Source: Rhynochetos jubatus (lineage: Eukaryota > Chordata > Aves > Eurypygiformes > Rhynochetidae). Taken from it: 64,000 bases of DNA. Positions within the stretch are counted from its first letter, which is position 1. Each line of letters opens with the position of its first letter. Below the pieces are notes generated by a model. That model saw only the letters and a list, made by a program, of their open reading frames with translations, made no database searches and had not been told where the DNA came from. This document shows, in pieces, positions 24,161 through 34,500 of the stretch. The stretch is taken from the NCBI GenBank assembly GCA_027574665.1, contig CM050672.1:7672001-7736000 (forward strand), given 5' to 3'. The translations under genes and the position numbers were made by a program.

Positions 24161-24678
24161 TAGCTCAGTTATGATGCAGCTATCGCAGCCCCCACTGGTG
24201 ACTATTGCTTCAGCTGAGGGGGAGCACACCACCACTGTGACACAGCTAATCCGTGTGGTGGTTCTCATGTCATCTGTCAGAGCTGGTAAATCTAAACCCA
24301 TGATTCTGAGCATGAGAAGATTTTTCTGGATTGTATGCCTTGTATCCTGGTCTCCCTAATGGGAGAAACCTTGTTGGTTCTCCAGGCTCCAGCTTTGCAT
24401 GGTTTCAACCTTTTGGGCTCAAGTCTTTGCAGGGGTGAGGGCCTGAATTTCCTTGGCCTTGCCTGCCATTACAATTCAGTTATCGCCTGTAAAACAGAGT
24501 TGGTTGTTGTAGTATTTGTAGCTCATTAAGCATCTTTCATATAGGGAGATAATACTGTCAGATGGTTTAATCCACAGGGTGCATCACAAAGCACCCCTCT
24601 ACCCCCCAAAGTCCTCTGGCACCTTACAGTAGGACTGCTGTCAAAGCCGAATGATTTTGTGTTCTTTTTAAGGCACTA

Positions 24679-24743
24679 TAATGGTTACCTGCTCAAAACA
24701 CCAATTAGTGCCTAATGTGGATACCTACTGAAAACACCGATTT
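24679..24743 (+). repeat. Imperfect two-copy tandem repeat, unit ~34 bp
   Basis: taatggttacctgctcaaaa plus caccaatta is followed directly by a second version, taatgtggatacctactgaa plus aacaccgattta. Two copies only, diverged, no coding content. Confidence 0.5.
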
Positions 24744-26684
24744 AAATTCCAGTTTGCTCTTTCACATCCAACTATGTTCAATAACTGGTTACCAATTTAC
24801 TCTTCACAGCTTGAGGGAGTGACTGATGCTCTGTGCGCACGCTGTATAGATACATATATGGTTCATAAACAGCTGAAATTAGGAAATTCTAACTGGTAAA
24901 TGTATCTAATTATCTTTAATCATAGGATCACTATAATTAGTATTATGCTGCTTCCCCTCTTTAACGAACACAGATATTCTCTTTAACAGAAACCTCAACA
25001 GATTTATGCTGTGGATATGAAAATAGAAGATTGTTAGGCTGTTTGAGTACAGCGCATCTCATACAACTTTTTGCCCCATCTTTCAGTGGGATTCTGGTTT
25101 CTGGCAGCTTCACAGGCTGCAGCCCTGACTGTGCAACTTCATACTCAAATCTTGTGCCCTGACTGTAGTTGAGGCGACTTAAATTTGAGGTGGCAGCTAT
25201 GCTTCCTGTCTGCCTTGGGCTTGTGTTGGGTTACAGGAGTTGCGATGCCGGTGTTCGTGTATGTCTGAAGGTGTGAATGCAGTGTGTTGTGTTTCTAGCT
25301 CTGATGCTCCCCTAGGAAGCTTTGTCCTCTTCTTGTGGAAGATTCTAAGCTGCTTTATGCTAGTAAATAGTGACATCCTCAACAAAAGAGGTTTGTTCTT
25401 CCTGTCACTGCCTGCTCTGGGTGTTCTCAGTCACTTGCTGTTCTGTATCACGGTGCTCCAGGAAAAACCCAGGAAGGTGAAACTTGTTGTTTGTTCAGAA
25501 GATTCCAGATACATTTCAAAATGAGCATACTAGCAATTTGCATAAGTCAATATTTTAAAATAATTAAGGATTGCTAAACTGAGCAAGGTCACGTGGTGTA
25601 ATCTCTGGCCACTGATGCTATTGCAGCTGATGAATTGGGTAACACCTTCATTGACAGCTGGTATATACTGAAAGATTTTTCTTAACCTGCCTTCCCATAA
25701 GCCTTTCAGGAGCAAGGGAGCCAAGGTAGGGTACGGAAGCTTCTACCTCAAAGACAGAAACCTGACCTAGGGCTGGCTCACCTGATTGCTCCCATTTTAA
25801 AGCTGTTGGTTGAGCTCTGTGCAGTAATTTGGATTTAGCACTTCAGTTTGGTTGTTGTTGGACGGTTCAATGATCCTGGGGTCTCTGAGCAACTGACAGC
25901 CAACACATGCTGCTGTAGGAGTGTGTGTAAAGGGTGCCTCTGTCCTGAAGAGCCTGCTAGCTAATACAAGCAAACACTGCTGGCAGAAATGGCCAGATGA
26001 GTTGCTGAAGGTAGCCCGACTCGGTAGATCGGTAGATGACCAGTAGAGGATGATGACTCTGAATGCAAGGACAGTCCTTCAGCCATTGGACTTTGTCTTT
26101 TAAATTTGATCCAAACTGAAGTTGCTGAGCTTGTCTCAGGTCCTTGCGGTTGTGCCTTGGCCACTGCCCACGGGCCCTAAAACACCCTCACAGGAAAGTA
26201 GTAAAGCGAAAGCTCTTTTGACCTGTTGTCTCTGCTACTTGCACTAGCATCGGGGTAACTGCAAAATCGCGTGGGCTAAGCTGGCCTTGCTGCAGCGGAG
26301 TTACTGCGACAGACCAGATCTGTGTCCTTTAAGAGTTCAATGTGTTATTAAAGATACAATTAAGGTGGTTGGTACTTCATTGTTCTTCACTGCTTTGTAT
26401 AATGCCTTCTTTCCTAAGACTTCCTAGTGACTGGCAGGACCAAAATACATGGCTAACTGTGCATGTGCTAATTGTGAAGGTATTTCAGCGGTATAATTTA
26501 ACTGGCCACTGCGGGCAGCTGCGGGGGCTTCTCTGGTCATTCATGACTTGCCTGGTTTCCCTCTTGGTTTTGATTTACTGATTTTGATTGAGACTCTTTT
26601 GGTTTATTTAAGATATGGAGGAGAAAGGAAAGGAGCCAGGACTCCAAAGGTAATGTCAAGGTTTTTACCTGGCGCAGTGTTAGG

Positions 26685-26727
26685 TACTTCCCCTTCTGTG
26701 CCTCCATGTCTCCATCTGTAAAATTAC
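26685..26727 (+). repeat. Short MIR-like SINE relic
   Basis: The segment cttccccttctgtgcctcca followed by tgtctccatctgtaaaat resembles the MIR core 'ctctgtgcctcagtttcc.catctgtaaaat'. It is short and diverged, so the call is tentative. Confidence 0.45.
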
Positions 26728-27413
26728 CTGTTTCCTCGTCTGTGAAGTTGTTGTTTTTCAAGAGATGAAATAACTGTTTACACTCCCTCCTGTACCGCGC
26801 AGGATGGGCCAGGTTTGCAGGATGTGTTGTTTGGACTTCCAAAACCAGGCATGTGCTGGAGCTTGCTGATTGTTGGCTGACGTAGATGTTACTTTTTCAG
26901 GAGCATACGTACAGTAACTATTATCCCATTAATCTGAAGAGCGTACTTCCCCCTCTCACTGTTATTTGTCCTGTGAAACATGATTTGGCATAATTTTTTC
27001 TGTGCTAAATTCAGCTTTTCTTTGTAAAGATCAGCTGTTTACAGTAGCTTCCTTATAACACTTTAATTTTCGATTTTGCTCCTTTGAATGCTGCTTTCAC
27101 TTCTTCCAGTAAATATTTTGATGTGTGTGTGGTTGGTTTTCTTTAAATGTTGTGGGGAAGCAAATGCAGCAGCTGCTTATGGTGCTTCAGAATTTGAAGT
27201 AGTCAGATTTCATGGGACACACTTTTCCCAAAGAAAAGAGTGGAAAAAGTGGGAATAGTTTGCCTTGTGAGGAGGGTCTCAGACAGCACTTGATGCACCC
27301 TCCACCCCCGGTTTCCATTTCAGCAGGTCACACAAGTCTGGTTTGGGAAGGTGTAAAAAGGAAAGTGGCAGCCCTTCCCACCAGAGCTCGGGCAACACTT
27401 AGGGCTCACTTAC

Positions 27414-27673
27414 CTGCTCTGGGAGTCGACACTGTCCCTTCGAAGGGTCTCGGACAGGTCTGAGCAGAGCGCGTGCAGCTGTGGCAGCAGTGACGGGTCC
27501 TGCAGCTCTTCAGAGAGCCGTTGAACACGCTTCCAGATCTCATGGCAGGCCTCGTCCAAGCTGTCCTCGGGAGTGTTGTTGTGGATCCAGGTGTGCCGAG
27601 GGAAAGGTCCCAGTGGGAACGGACCTTCAGGCTCTGCTGTTGCAGCTGAAAACCTGTTCGTGCCAGGGAGCAT
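27414..27673 (-). CDS. C1orf94: C1orf94-like protein, exon 1 (start codon)
   Basis: The exon encodes MLPGTNRFSAATAEPEGPF, a short GPFPRHTWIHNN block, and a likely helical section (LDEACHEIWKRVQRLSEEL then LLPQLHALCSDLSETLRRD). It ends at a perfect donor, agagcag|gtaagt, in phase 2. The ATG at 27,673 has A at -3 and an in-frame TGA two codons upstream, which supports it as the start. An alternative is that gttttcag just inside the exon acts as an acceptor from a further-upstream exon, giving a different N-terminus. With exons 2-4 the coding sequence totals 1,113 nt, or 370 residues. As I recall, the human protein is longer, so one or more exons may be missed or lineage-specific. Confidence 0.75.
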
Positions 27674-28904
27674 TTTTCAGCCTCTTCGCACTTGCAGATG
27701 GGTCTTGGGAGAGGTGGTTTGTGTTGGTAACAAAGGGCCGTGGCAACCGTGGGGCCTGGCAGCTGGCAAGAATGGTAACAGCTGGAAGATTCTGGAAAAA
27801 CTCTGTTGGGCTTCCAGCAGCAGGAGTGGGAATGGCAGCGGGATATCTCTTCACATGGTTGAGAGCATTCTCTTTAAATGGGCTCTGGTTTCAGCCTTCA
27901 GCTGCCCCTGCCTGCCTGTACCCGAGCTCTGTAGCACTTCGCCTGTGTCCGCAGGTGGCTAAGCCCCGTGGAGTGCACAAAGGGCTGTCTCTCTGCTCCT
28001 TCTCCTGTCTCTCGCCCTCAGTCTCTCATCTTTCCACTGGCGTGATGTGAAGAGCAGAGGCCTTGCGTGAGGGAAGTAAGGCAGGAGGGTGGTTCCAGCT
28101 TCAGTGTTTACTGTTGCTTTGCCACAGCCCAGAGAGGAGCAGCATTCCCAACCAAGGCCCAGCTGGCAACACGTCCCATCCCTGCCGAGCAGTTTGTGTC
28201 CCTCAAACGCTTCACTGCTTGCTTGGAGCTTGCATAGTTTTCAGCTTCAGGGCTACAGACTTTTGCTTTGGGTACTGTTTCTTTTCAACACCCTCTGTGG
28301 AATTTTGGGTGCTGGGCTGTAACACCTGATCTAGGTATGAAAATACAAGGCAAAGTGTTTTTTAAATATGAAATACTTGTGCACACCTTCATGTCAACAG
28401 CTTTGTATTGAATTCTTTGCTAGCGGACACTAAGATTGTGCCTGGATAAATGCTCATTTCCCCCCAGTAGTGATACGTGGTTAAGAGAGAATCAATGAAA
28501 TAAATTGTGTGGTGTGCAGTGAGATGTTTTGATCTTTTCCCCACATACCAAGTTACAAATTGCGGTAGTTAAAATCTTAGGGAAATATGGTCTTGCTCCC
28601 AGCGCGGATGGCTCCTCATCCCGCCAGGTTGTACTTGTGAGCCAGGGTACCGGCTGCGTTCTCTGGAGCGTGATGCATGGAGGAGAGAGGGAGAAAGAAG
28701 AGCCTTTCGTATGTGACTTTGTGTCAGAACTAGAGGGAAAACCAGGTTTTGGCAGTCTAAGAAATCCTTGATTTGTGTCCGCCCCTTTCCCGTCCCTCAG
28801 GAAGGCATTGTGACACTGGTTCATACCTGTGAACTCCTCTCGGCTCCGTGGGTCAAACCGAAGCTGGGGGACGCTGCAGTGGCTGTTACTTATCTCAGTT
28901 GGAG

Positions 28905-29085
28905 GAATGGCGAAGCAGCCGGGGCGGTTTGGGCAGGGAGGGCGAGGTCCCGTGTGCGGAACGGCACACGCGTTGGGCGCGGAGCGGCGGCGGGCGCGCA
29001 GCAGCGCGGGCTGGCTGCGGGTGGCAGTGCGGAGCGGAGCTCGGCGCGGGGGAGGGGGCGGCCTTTCTGCTTAGCACCGAGGTGG
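28905..29085. promoter_or_regulatory. CpG island 1 (candidate promoter, possibly for the minus-strand gene)
   Basis: A dense run of CpG dinucleotides, well over twenty in about 180 bp, with GC-box-like gggcgg-type motifs near 28,921 and 29,056. It contrasts sharply with the CpG-poor surroundings. It lies about 1.2 kb upstream of the C1orf94-like start codon and 2 kb upstream of CSMD2 exon 1. Confidence 0.7.
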
Positions 29086-29894
29086 GTTTGCAAGGTGAGA
29101 AGCAAGGCGAGTGCTAGGGGTTAGCAACGGGCTGTTAACCTGAACCTGCCGATGCCCCCTTGTTAGGGATGGGCTGTAAGCAGCTGTTGGGGGTTGCTGA
29201 GGGTTTCTGCTGTATTCCTTTCTTGTCTGTTCAACAGATCAATGCAGGGTGGGATTTGAGTTAGACCCTAAACATTCACGGGTTTGAGAGGGAAACTTAC
29301 TTGGGAGGAACCCCTTGATTTGAAATAGCTGTGATTTTTATTCCCCAGGAATGAAGTGGGATTATATCTGCTCAGTTCCCGAGGCAGGGCTTTGGCTCGA
29401 CTATACCCTGATGGGCAGCAACGCTCCAGCCGAGCGCGGTTCTGGGATGGGGGGATTCTTAGCGGTGAATAAGGGAAAGCCAGTGTGTGGAGCTGTGAAG
29501 TGTGGTACCCTGCTCTCGGATCCTTTTGTAGCTGGATCTGTGCCTCTGAACAATAAGGTCTGTTTGAATAGGACGCTGCAGTTTAAACAGGCATAAAGCC
29601 ACTCTTTCATGTAACAGCCCTGGTTGCCTTGGCTCTTGGCACCGGCTCACAATGTAGGCAGTGGAGGGATTGAAATGCAGAGGGGACACAGGGAAAGCGA
29701 GTGAGAAAGAGGATTGATTTGAGGGTGGAGGGACAGATTTGCAAGCCCTCGATATAATTTGTTTTTTAGCTGTCAAATAAGCTCATTCAAGGCAACCGGA
29801 ACAAGACTGAAGAAGGGGGTTTTGCAGCAAGAAACTGCAGCAAATGCAAAGCACTAAGGCAGGGGGATGGGTGGCGAGTTGAGCCACCAGCACG

Positions 29895-30010
29895 GCTGGG
29901 TGAGCCGGGGCTGCCGGCTCGGCTCGGCCCGGCCCGGGCAGTGTCCGGCTGCGGGGGCTCCGCCGCCGCCTTCCCGGCCCCGCGCCCCTCCGGGGGAGCG
30001 AGCGGCGGGC
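29895..30010. promoter_or_regulatory. CpG island 2 (upstream of CSMD2)
   Basis: A second CpG-dense block with ggctcggctcggcccggccc, gccgccgcc and agcgagcggcgggc elements, about 1 kb upstream of the CSMD2 TATA box. A run of Gs follows at about 30,041-30,047. Confidence 0.65.
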
Positions 30011-30964
30011 AGCAGTGGGAGAAACAGGGAGGGGGAGAGGGGGGGGTCTGCCTGGTAAACACCCCTTTCACCCCCCCAGAGGGGCTGCCCCTTGTCTTAA
30101 AGCAAAAGGGAGACATTGAAGTAGGTTCTTGCCGGATAGGGGTTGGGGGATATTCGGGGGTGTCTGTATTTGATTTTTTTTTTAAGCTTTGGTGTCACGT
30201 TCGAGTTCTTTTCCTTGCTCATAGCTCTGAGCATCATTACCAAGATAATGAAGTTCCCGAATGTGGCCGTAGCGCGCTGCATTTTTTCCCCATCTTGCAG
30301 CTACAGGGACAGATGAACTCGTAGATGTGTTGAAAACACCAACGGGGGTGGTGGGGAGGTAGGGGCAGCAGCCCTACAGCCGAGCGTGCCTGTTGGCTGG
30401 GTGGCAGGGGCACAGCCTCTCCCACCCCCAGGATACCTTCCCCTGGACCAGTCCCACCAGTATGGCTCTGTTGCTGGGATCCATGCCGTGAGGACAAGTC
30501 GCGGAGTCGGGGGTGGCCCTTTTGTGGTCTCTTGTGTTTGTAACAAAATCTGCTTCATCACAAAAATCGTGTCATATCATCAAGTTGTTTACAGAGCCGG
30601 GGGGGTGGGGGGCAGTCCGTGGGGAGGCTGCGTTGCTCTGGCAGATGTCTTAATAGCAGAGATGCTGCCTGTGTGTACGTACGCACACTGTGCTGTGCAA
30701 AATGGGGGGCTGCGGGACTTAATCCTGCACAAGAAACCTGTAGTGTGTATTAAAAATAAATCCAGAGCTAAAGCGTAATTTGGGGTTTGTTGGTGCTGGT
30801 GGGAGGGTCGGGCTGTGTTTGGGGGAAGCAGAACTGAGGTAGATCTACTGGGTGGCTGCACAGCAGCCCCTCACCACAACACCCCTGCCCTCTCCCCTCC
30901 CCAGCATTTAGTCAAGAGGAGAACAAAGATATGGGAACGATTAATCAACTGGCTAATAAAAAAG

Positions 30965-30970
30965 TATAAA
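30965..30970 (+). promoter_or_regulatory. CSMD2: TATA box of CSMD2
   Basis: TATAAA sits in an AT-rich block just after homeodomain-like gattaatcaactgg (30,939-30,952). Transcription would start near 30,995-31,000, giving a first exon of about 0.49 kb that ends at the 31,482 donor. TATA-box and CpG-island features occur together here. Confidence 0.55.
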
Positions 30971-30994
30971 TCCCTGGGGACTGTGTGCTGCTGA

Positions 30995-31409
30995 TGCTGA
31001 GGAGCTGGCTGTGAGACAGGCACCGGGAGGGACGAGCCAGCCCTCCTCTCCTTTCCTTGCCTCTCCTCTCCCCGAGCTGCTGCCACACTTGGTTCATTCC
31101 AGCTGCAGAAGCTCAGAGCCTTCCATGCGGTGGGATTTTTTTTTCTGGGCTGAAAAAATAAAAAAAAATCACAAGCCTGACCTGCTTTTTCCCCCCCCTC
31201 TTTGCTTTTTCCTCTTCATCCAGCCGAGCCGAGGACTATCCCAATCGCAAAGGGGAAGAAAAAGGGGGGAAAACGCAACAACAGCCACCAACCCCCAGCA
31301 CGCCCTGTTCCTGCTGCCCTTTGACATGCAACCTGCCTTGGGATGGGACAAGCTGGGATGCAACTGCAGCTTTGGAAGGAACAGGGGAAAACTGGGGATC
31401 TTGGCGCTC
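30995..31409 (+). other. CSMD2: CSMD2 5' untranslated region (or N-terminal extension)
   Basis: This GC- and pyrimidine-rich leader lies between the TATA box and the conservative start codon. The frame is open throughout, with in-frame ATGs at 31,011, 31,125 and 31,326. Translation could therefore begin upstream of the signal peptide. The ATG at 31,326 has G at -3. The later ATG at 31,410 has C at -3. Confidence 0.5.
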
Positions 31410-31482
31410 ATGACGGTGGAGGTGAGCGCCTGGAGCCGGGTGCTGCTGCTCTCCGTGGGGCTGCTGGCTGGCTCCGTGACGG
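31410..31482 (+). CDS. CSMD2: CSMD2 exon 1 (signal peptide)
   Basis: The minimal coding part starts MTVEVSAWSRVLLLSVGLLA and continues GSVT. It is a classic signal peptide: a short n-region with Arg, a Leu/Val-rich core and small residues before cleavage. The donor is gacgg|gtaagt, leaving one base (G). Exon 2 begins CC, so the junction codon is GCC (Ala). The joined protein reads ...GSVTA then [12 protein letters not shown], with cleavage likely at TA|QN. This is where CSMD-family proteins place the start of CUB domain 1. A start at 31,326 would add 28 residues (MQPALGWDKLGCNCSFGRNR and on) before the signal peptide. I put the start at 31,410 because its n-region is typical, but 31,326 has the better start context. 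Confidence 0.8.
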
Positions 31483-31562
31483 GTAAGTGCAATGGAGAAA
31501 GCTGGCAACTTTGGGAGCCTTTTTCTTCCTGCTCCTGAGATCAAAGGACCACTGTTCATCCT

Positions 31563-31590
31563 GGGGGGGGGGGGGGGGCGGGGGGTAGGG
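31563..31590 (+). other. Long G tract, G-quadruplex candidate
   Basis: Sixteen consecutive Gs, C, six Gs, TA, then GGG, beginning about 80 bp after the CSMD2 exon 1 donor. In the transcript this could fold into a quadruplex next to the 5' splice site. The exact length may be affected by sequencing of homopolymers. Confidence 0.6.
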
Positions 31591-34500
31591 TGGCACTGTG
31601 TGTGCATGCACTCGTGTGTCAGCACATGCTTCCCTGGAGCGTTCCATAAGGAGTATGTTTTCTTCAGGCATTCCTCGCTCTGTACAAGATACTTTCCCTC
31701 TGTATCCTTTGGGAACAATTTTAAGCCACGGGGTAATGAAAGGTGGCTTTATTTCCTCTCATTCCCCTTCTCTGGTGGGTCAAATCGTTTGTGCACTGTT
31801 GCTGTGTGATATGCAAGATGACTGTGAGAAATGCCATCACAGTTCCCCCTCTGCCTTTCCCCTGCATCTCAGTGCAATATTTCACTACCCTGGTGTTTGC
31901 CCACGGCTGATACCGTACGTTTAGGGTGCCTTGCATGAAGATGGAAGCCCCTTTCTCTTATTGCTTCTGCCTTTCAAGCTGGTTATCTCTTTCATATGAG
32001 CTCTTTGGCCTCAGCATCATGTTTGTTTGTGAAATATGCATTTATTGACTTGAAAGATAGCAAAGGACGACTTGAATTTGGGGGGAGTTTGATTCTATCG
32101 CCTCCCTAGTTTCCGCAACTGCCCTTGGAGCAAAAGCATATCTAAGGACTGAAGTTTATTTCTGGTGTAAACAGCAAATATATAGGGACTGTCCTTATGT
32201 GTGTGTAGGAGGGGGAAGAGTGGGAGAGCTGCGTGTTTTGGCACTGTCTTCTTTTAACACTGTGCAGTGCCCCGATTTCCAAGAGTTCCTAAGTAACGTT
32301 TGTCTTGCCTGCTGTATCTTGGGCAGAGGAATGTGTGTTTGTGTGTTGATGTGCATGAAAGCTGCTTGGGGTTTATTTGTTTGGTTGGGTTGTTTTTTTG
32401 GAAAACTTTATGTGGAATGCAACACTGATTTCATTATGTAAGGCAGATTTCCTCTGAGGACACCCAGAATGAGTATTAACTGCTCCTCAGTACTCTTGCA
32501 ATGGACCTGAAGAGTTATGCTGGCTGGAAGCATGATTAGGGAAGGGTATAAAACCACCCAAACAGCCTGTGATTCCTAATTAAGGATGAATATTTATTTT
32601 GGTGAATATTTTTCCTTTCTTTAGCAGGTGCATTTAGCCTGTACATGAGAGAACCATTCCAGCAGCTTCTGTTGTGCTGTTCTGGTACAAGTAGGCTGAT
32701 GTAAAGGTACCTAAATACATGGTTGGGGGTTACAGTTTTTTCTTCTAAGCTATCTGTAGCTTGTTCATGCTAGATTTTCCAGGCTTCTCTCTGTACCTGC
32801 TTGTTCAGTATACAATCCTTTCTTCTCAGGCCCCTAGTTCCCTTCTGTCTGCATTTAGAGTGCTGTCTGTTCTGGATCCTTCACCCAGAGGTTGGTGCTC
32901 TGTTGTTTTTCTTTGCGAGCAGAAGATCTGCAAAAGCTTTCTAGACCTCTGATGCTTTTTATTTGCATCAGAGCAAGAGGTGTCGGGCAATAGCTCCTCT
33001 GTCCTAGCTCCCCTTTCTAAACAAATTCTGAAAACCCCAGTAATGAGCTTTTTGCCAAAGCAAGATCCCAACTTTGAAATCAGTGGCTTATTGCTGGGTA
33101 TCCAGAACACAGGGAGTGTGGATGGAGGGAAAGCACCCACCCTTTGCATGGCCCATGGTCCTTTCAGGGTCTAATCCCAGAAAGCAAGTGAAGTCTGGGC
33201 TGGGACTTCTAGTACCTTCGCTGAGCAAATCGTGAACCTCTGTAGAACAAAAGTTCTCAGAGGCTTCAGTTCCAACCTCGCCCGTTCCCGGGGTTTGTGT
33301 CGGTGGTAATAACCAAGAGTACCCATAGTGTGGCAGTAGAGCTGTATATGTAAAACTATCAGTTAGTAGTTCTGGCCGTCTTAAACAGGGAGAGAAACCC
33401 TGGCCGCAGCACATCAGCTGTGCCGTGTCCCTACTCCTGTTGCCCAGTAGCATCCTTCTAAAACATGGCACAGAGCGTGTGCGTCCGGAGGAGAGATGAG
33501 GTGCCTTCTGCTGGTGCAGAGGAAGGTGGTGCTTTGTGCCGTGCTGGAGCTCACGGTGTATGTGGGGAGTAAGGGCAGAGGAAGGGGTTGGTATAGTTTC
33601 CCCTTTTAGTTGTAAGGCTGCAGTAATGATCTGGCTGATACAAGTTTTCTGGGGGGCACTGAATTTGTCTTTGGCTGTGAGCTGATGGTGATCTGTGCAT
33701 GGCCTCTCAGAATTACACCGTGTATGAGTATGAAACTGTGTTTCTTGATTGTCAGAAGAGGTGTTCTGAAGAAGCATGGTGTTCTTTCTGTTCCCTTCTG
33801 GGTAATTAGTGATGCATCAGCACTAGATGGTGTGTTTGGGGTACGTACTGACCGGGTGGGTATGGATTTACACATGCAGCTTCTTTGGAAGGCCTGTTAC
33901 AGAGGGGGTCTGGATGCTGTTATTTACATGCCGTGCTTTACTAGCCAGCATCTCATTTTGTACTGGGTTACAGAATGATGCGCTGGCTTGAAACGTGGTC
34001 TAATCAATTTAAACCCATTATAATTCTCTTTTTTTTGTTGATGGAAAATAGGTTTTGGCAGCCTTTTCCTCTGAAGAGTGGAGGAGCGGGTTGCTGTTGA
34101 TGAATTTTGATGTGTGTGTACTTATTTGTGTTGTAAGTCATCCTTTTATTTTGTTCTGTTGTCTTAAATCTCCACAAGATGAAGAGCGATTCGGGGTTCT
34201 TCCTCTGCCACGGAAGGAAATTCAGTGCGAAATAGTGATTTGAGTGTTGGGTTTTTTAAAGGGGTAAGGGTGTGTGATGTTAACTCTCTGAAGTGGTGGA
34301 GAGGTGTGGGGTGGTTTTTGTTTTGTGGGAGGGTGAGAAGTGAATAGTCACCAGCCTGATTACATTTCGTCGTGGCACGTCATGAAACTACAGTATTTTA
34401 TGGCAATAGCTGAGCATTGAGTTTTGGTCCAAGTCCTACTATCACTGAAGCAGTGGGAATGTCGGTGCTAAATGGGATGAAAGATTCCCAGGTACTCGTT

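Larger units (their letters stand above)
23427..27413 (-). other. C1orf94-like intron 1
   Basis: The donor is a strong gtaagt. It contains the CR1 LINE fragment at 23,805-24,160, an imperfect two-copy repeat at 24,679-24,743 and a MIR-like relic near 26.7 kb. Minus-strand open frames here are shadows of the CR1 fragment or chance. Confidence 0.65.
27674..30964. promoter_or_regulatory. Head-to-head intergenic region between C1orf94-like gene and CSMD2
   Basis: About 3.3 kb separates the minus-strand start codon from the plus-strand TATA box. The region contains two CpG-dense islands (listed separately). No exon is supported in it. Open frames within the islands are GC-rich artefacts. The divergent arrangement allows shared regulation, but nothing in the sequence proves it. 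Confidence 0.55.

Noticed and set aside
23747-24313. 188-codon minus-strand open frame
   Set aside because: It is the antisense shadow of the CR1 reverse-transcriptase fragment, whose plus-strand peptides are recognisable.
27481-28050. 189-codon plus-strand open frame
   Set aside because: It overlaps C1orf94-like exon 1 on the other strand, and the exon is supported by splice site, start context and phase chain. This frame is a shadow.
28768-29124. Several overlapping open frames in both directions around 29 kb
   Set aside because: They reflect the GC-rich, stop-poor CpG island rather than coding sequence.
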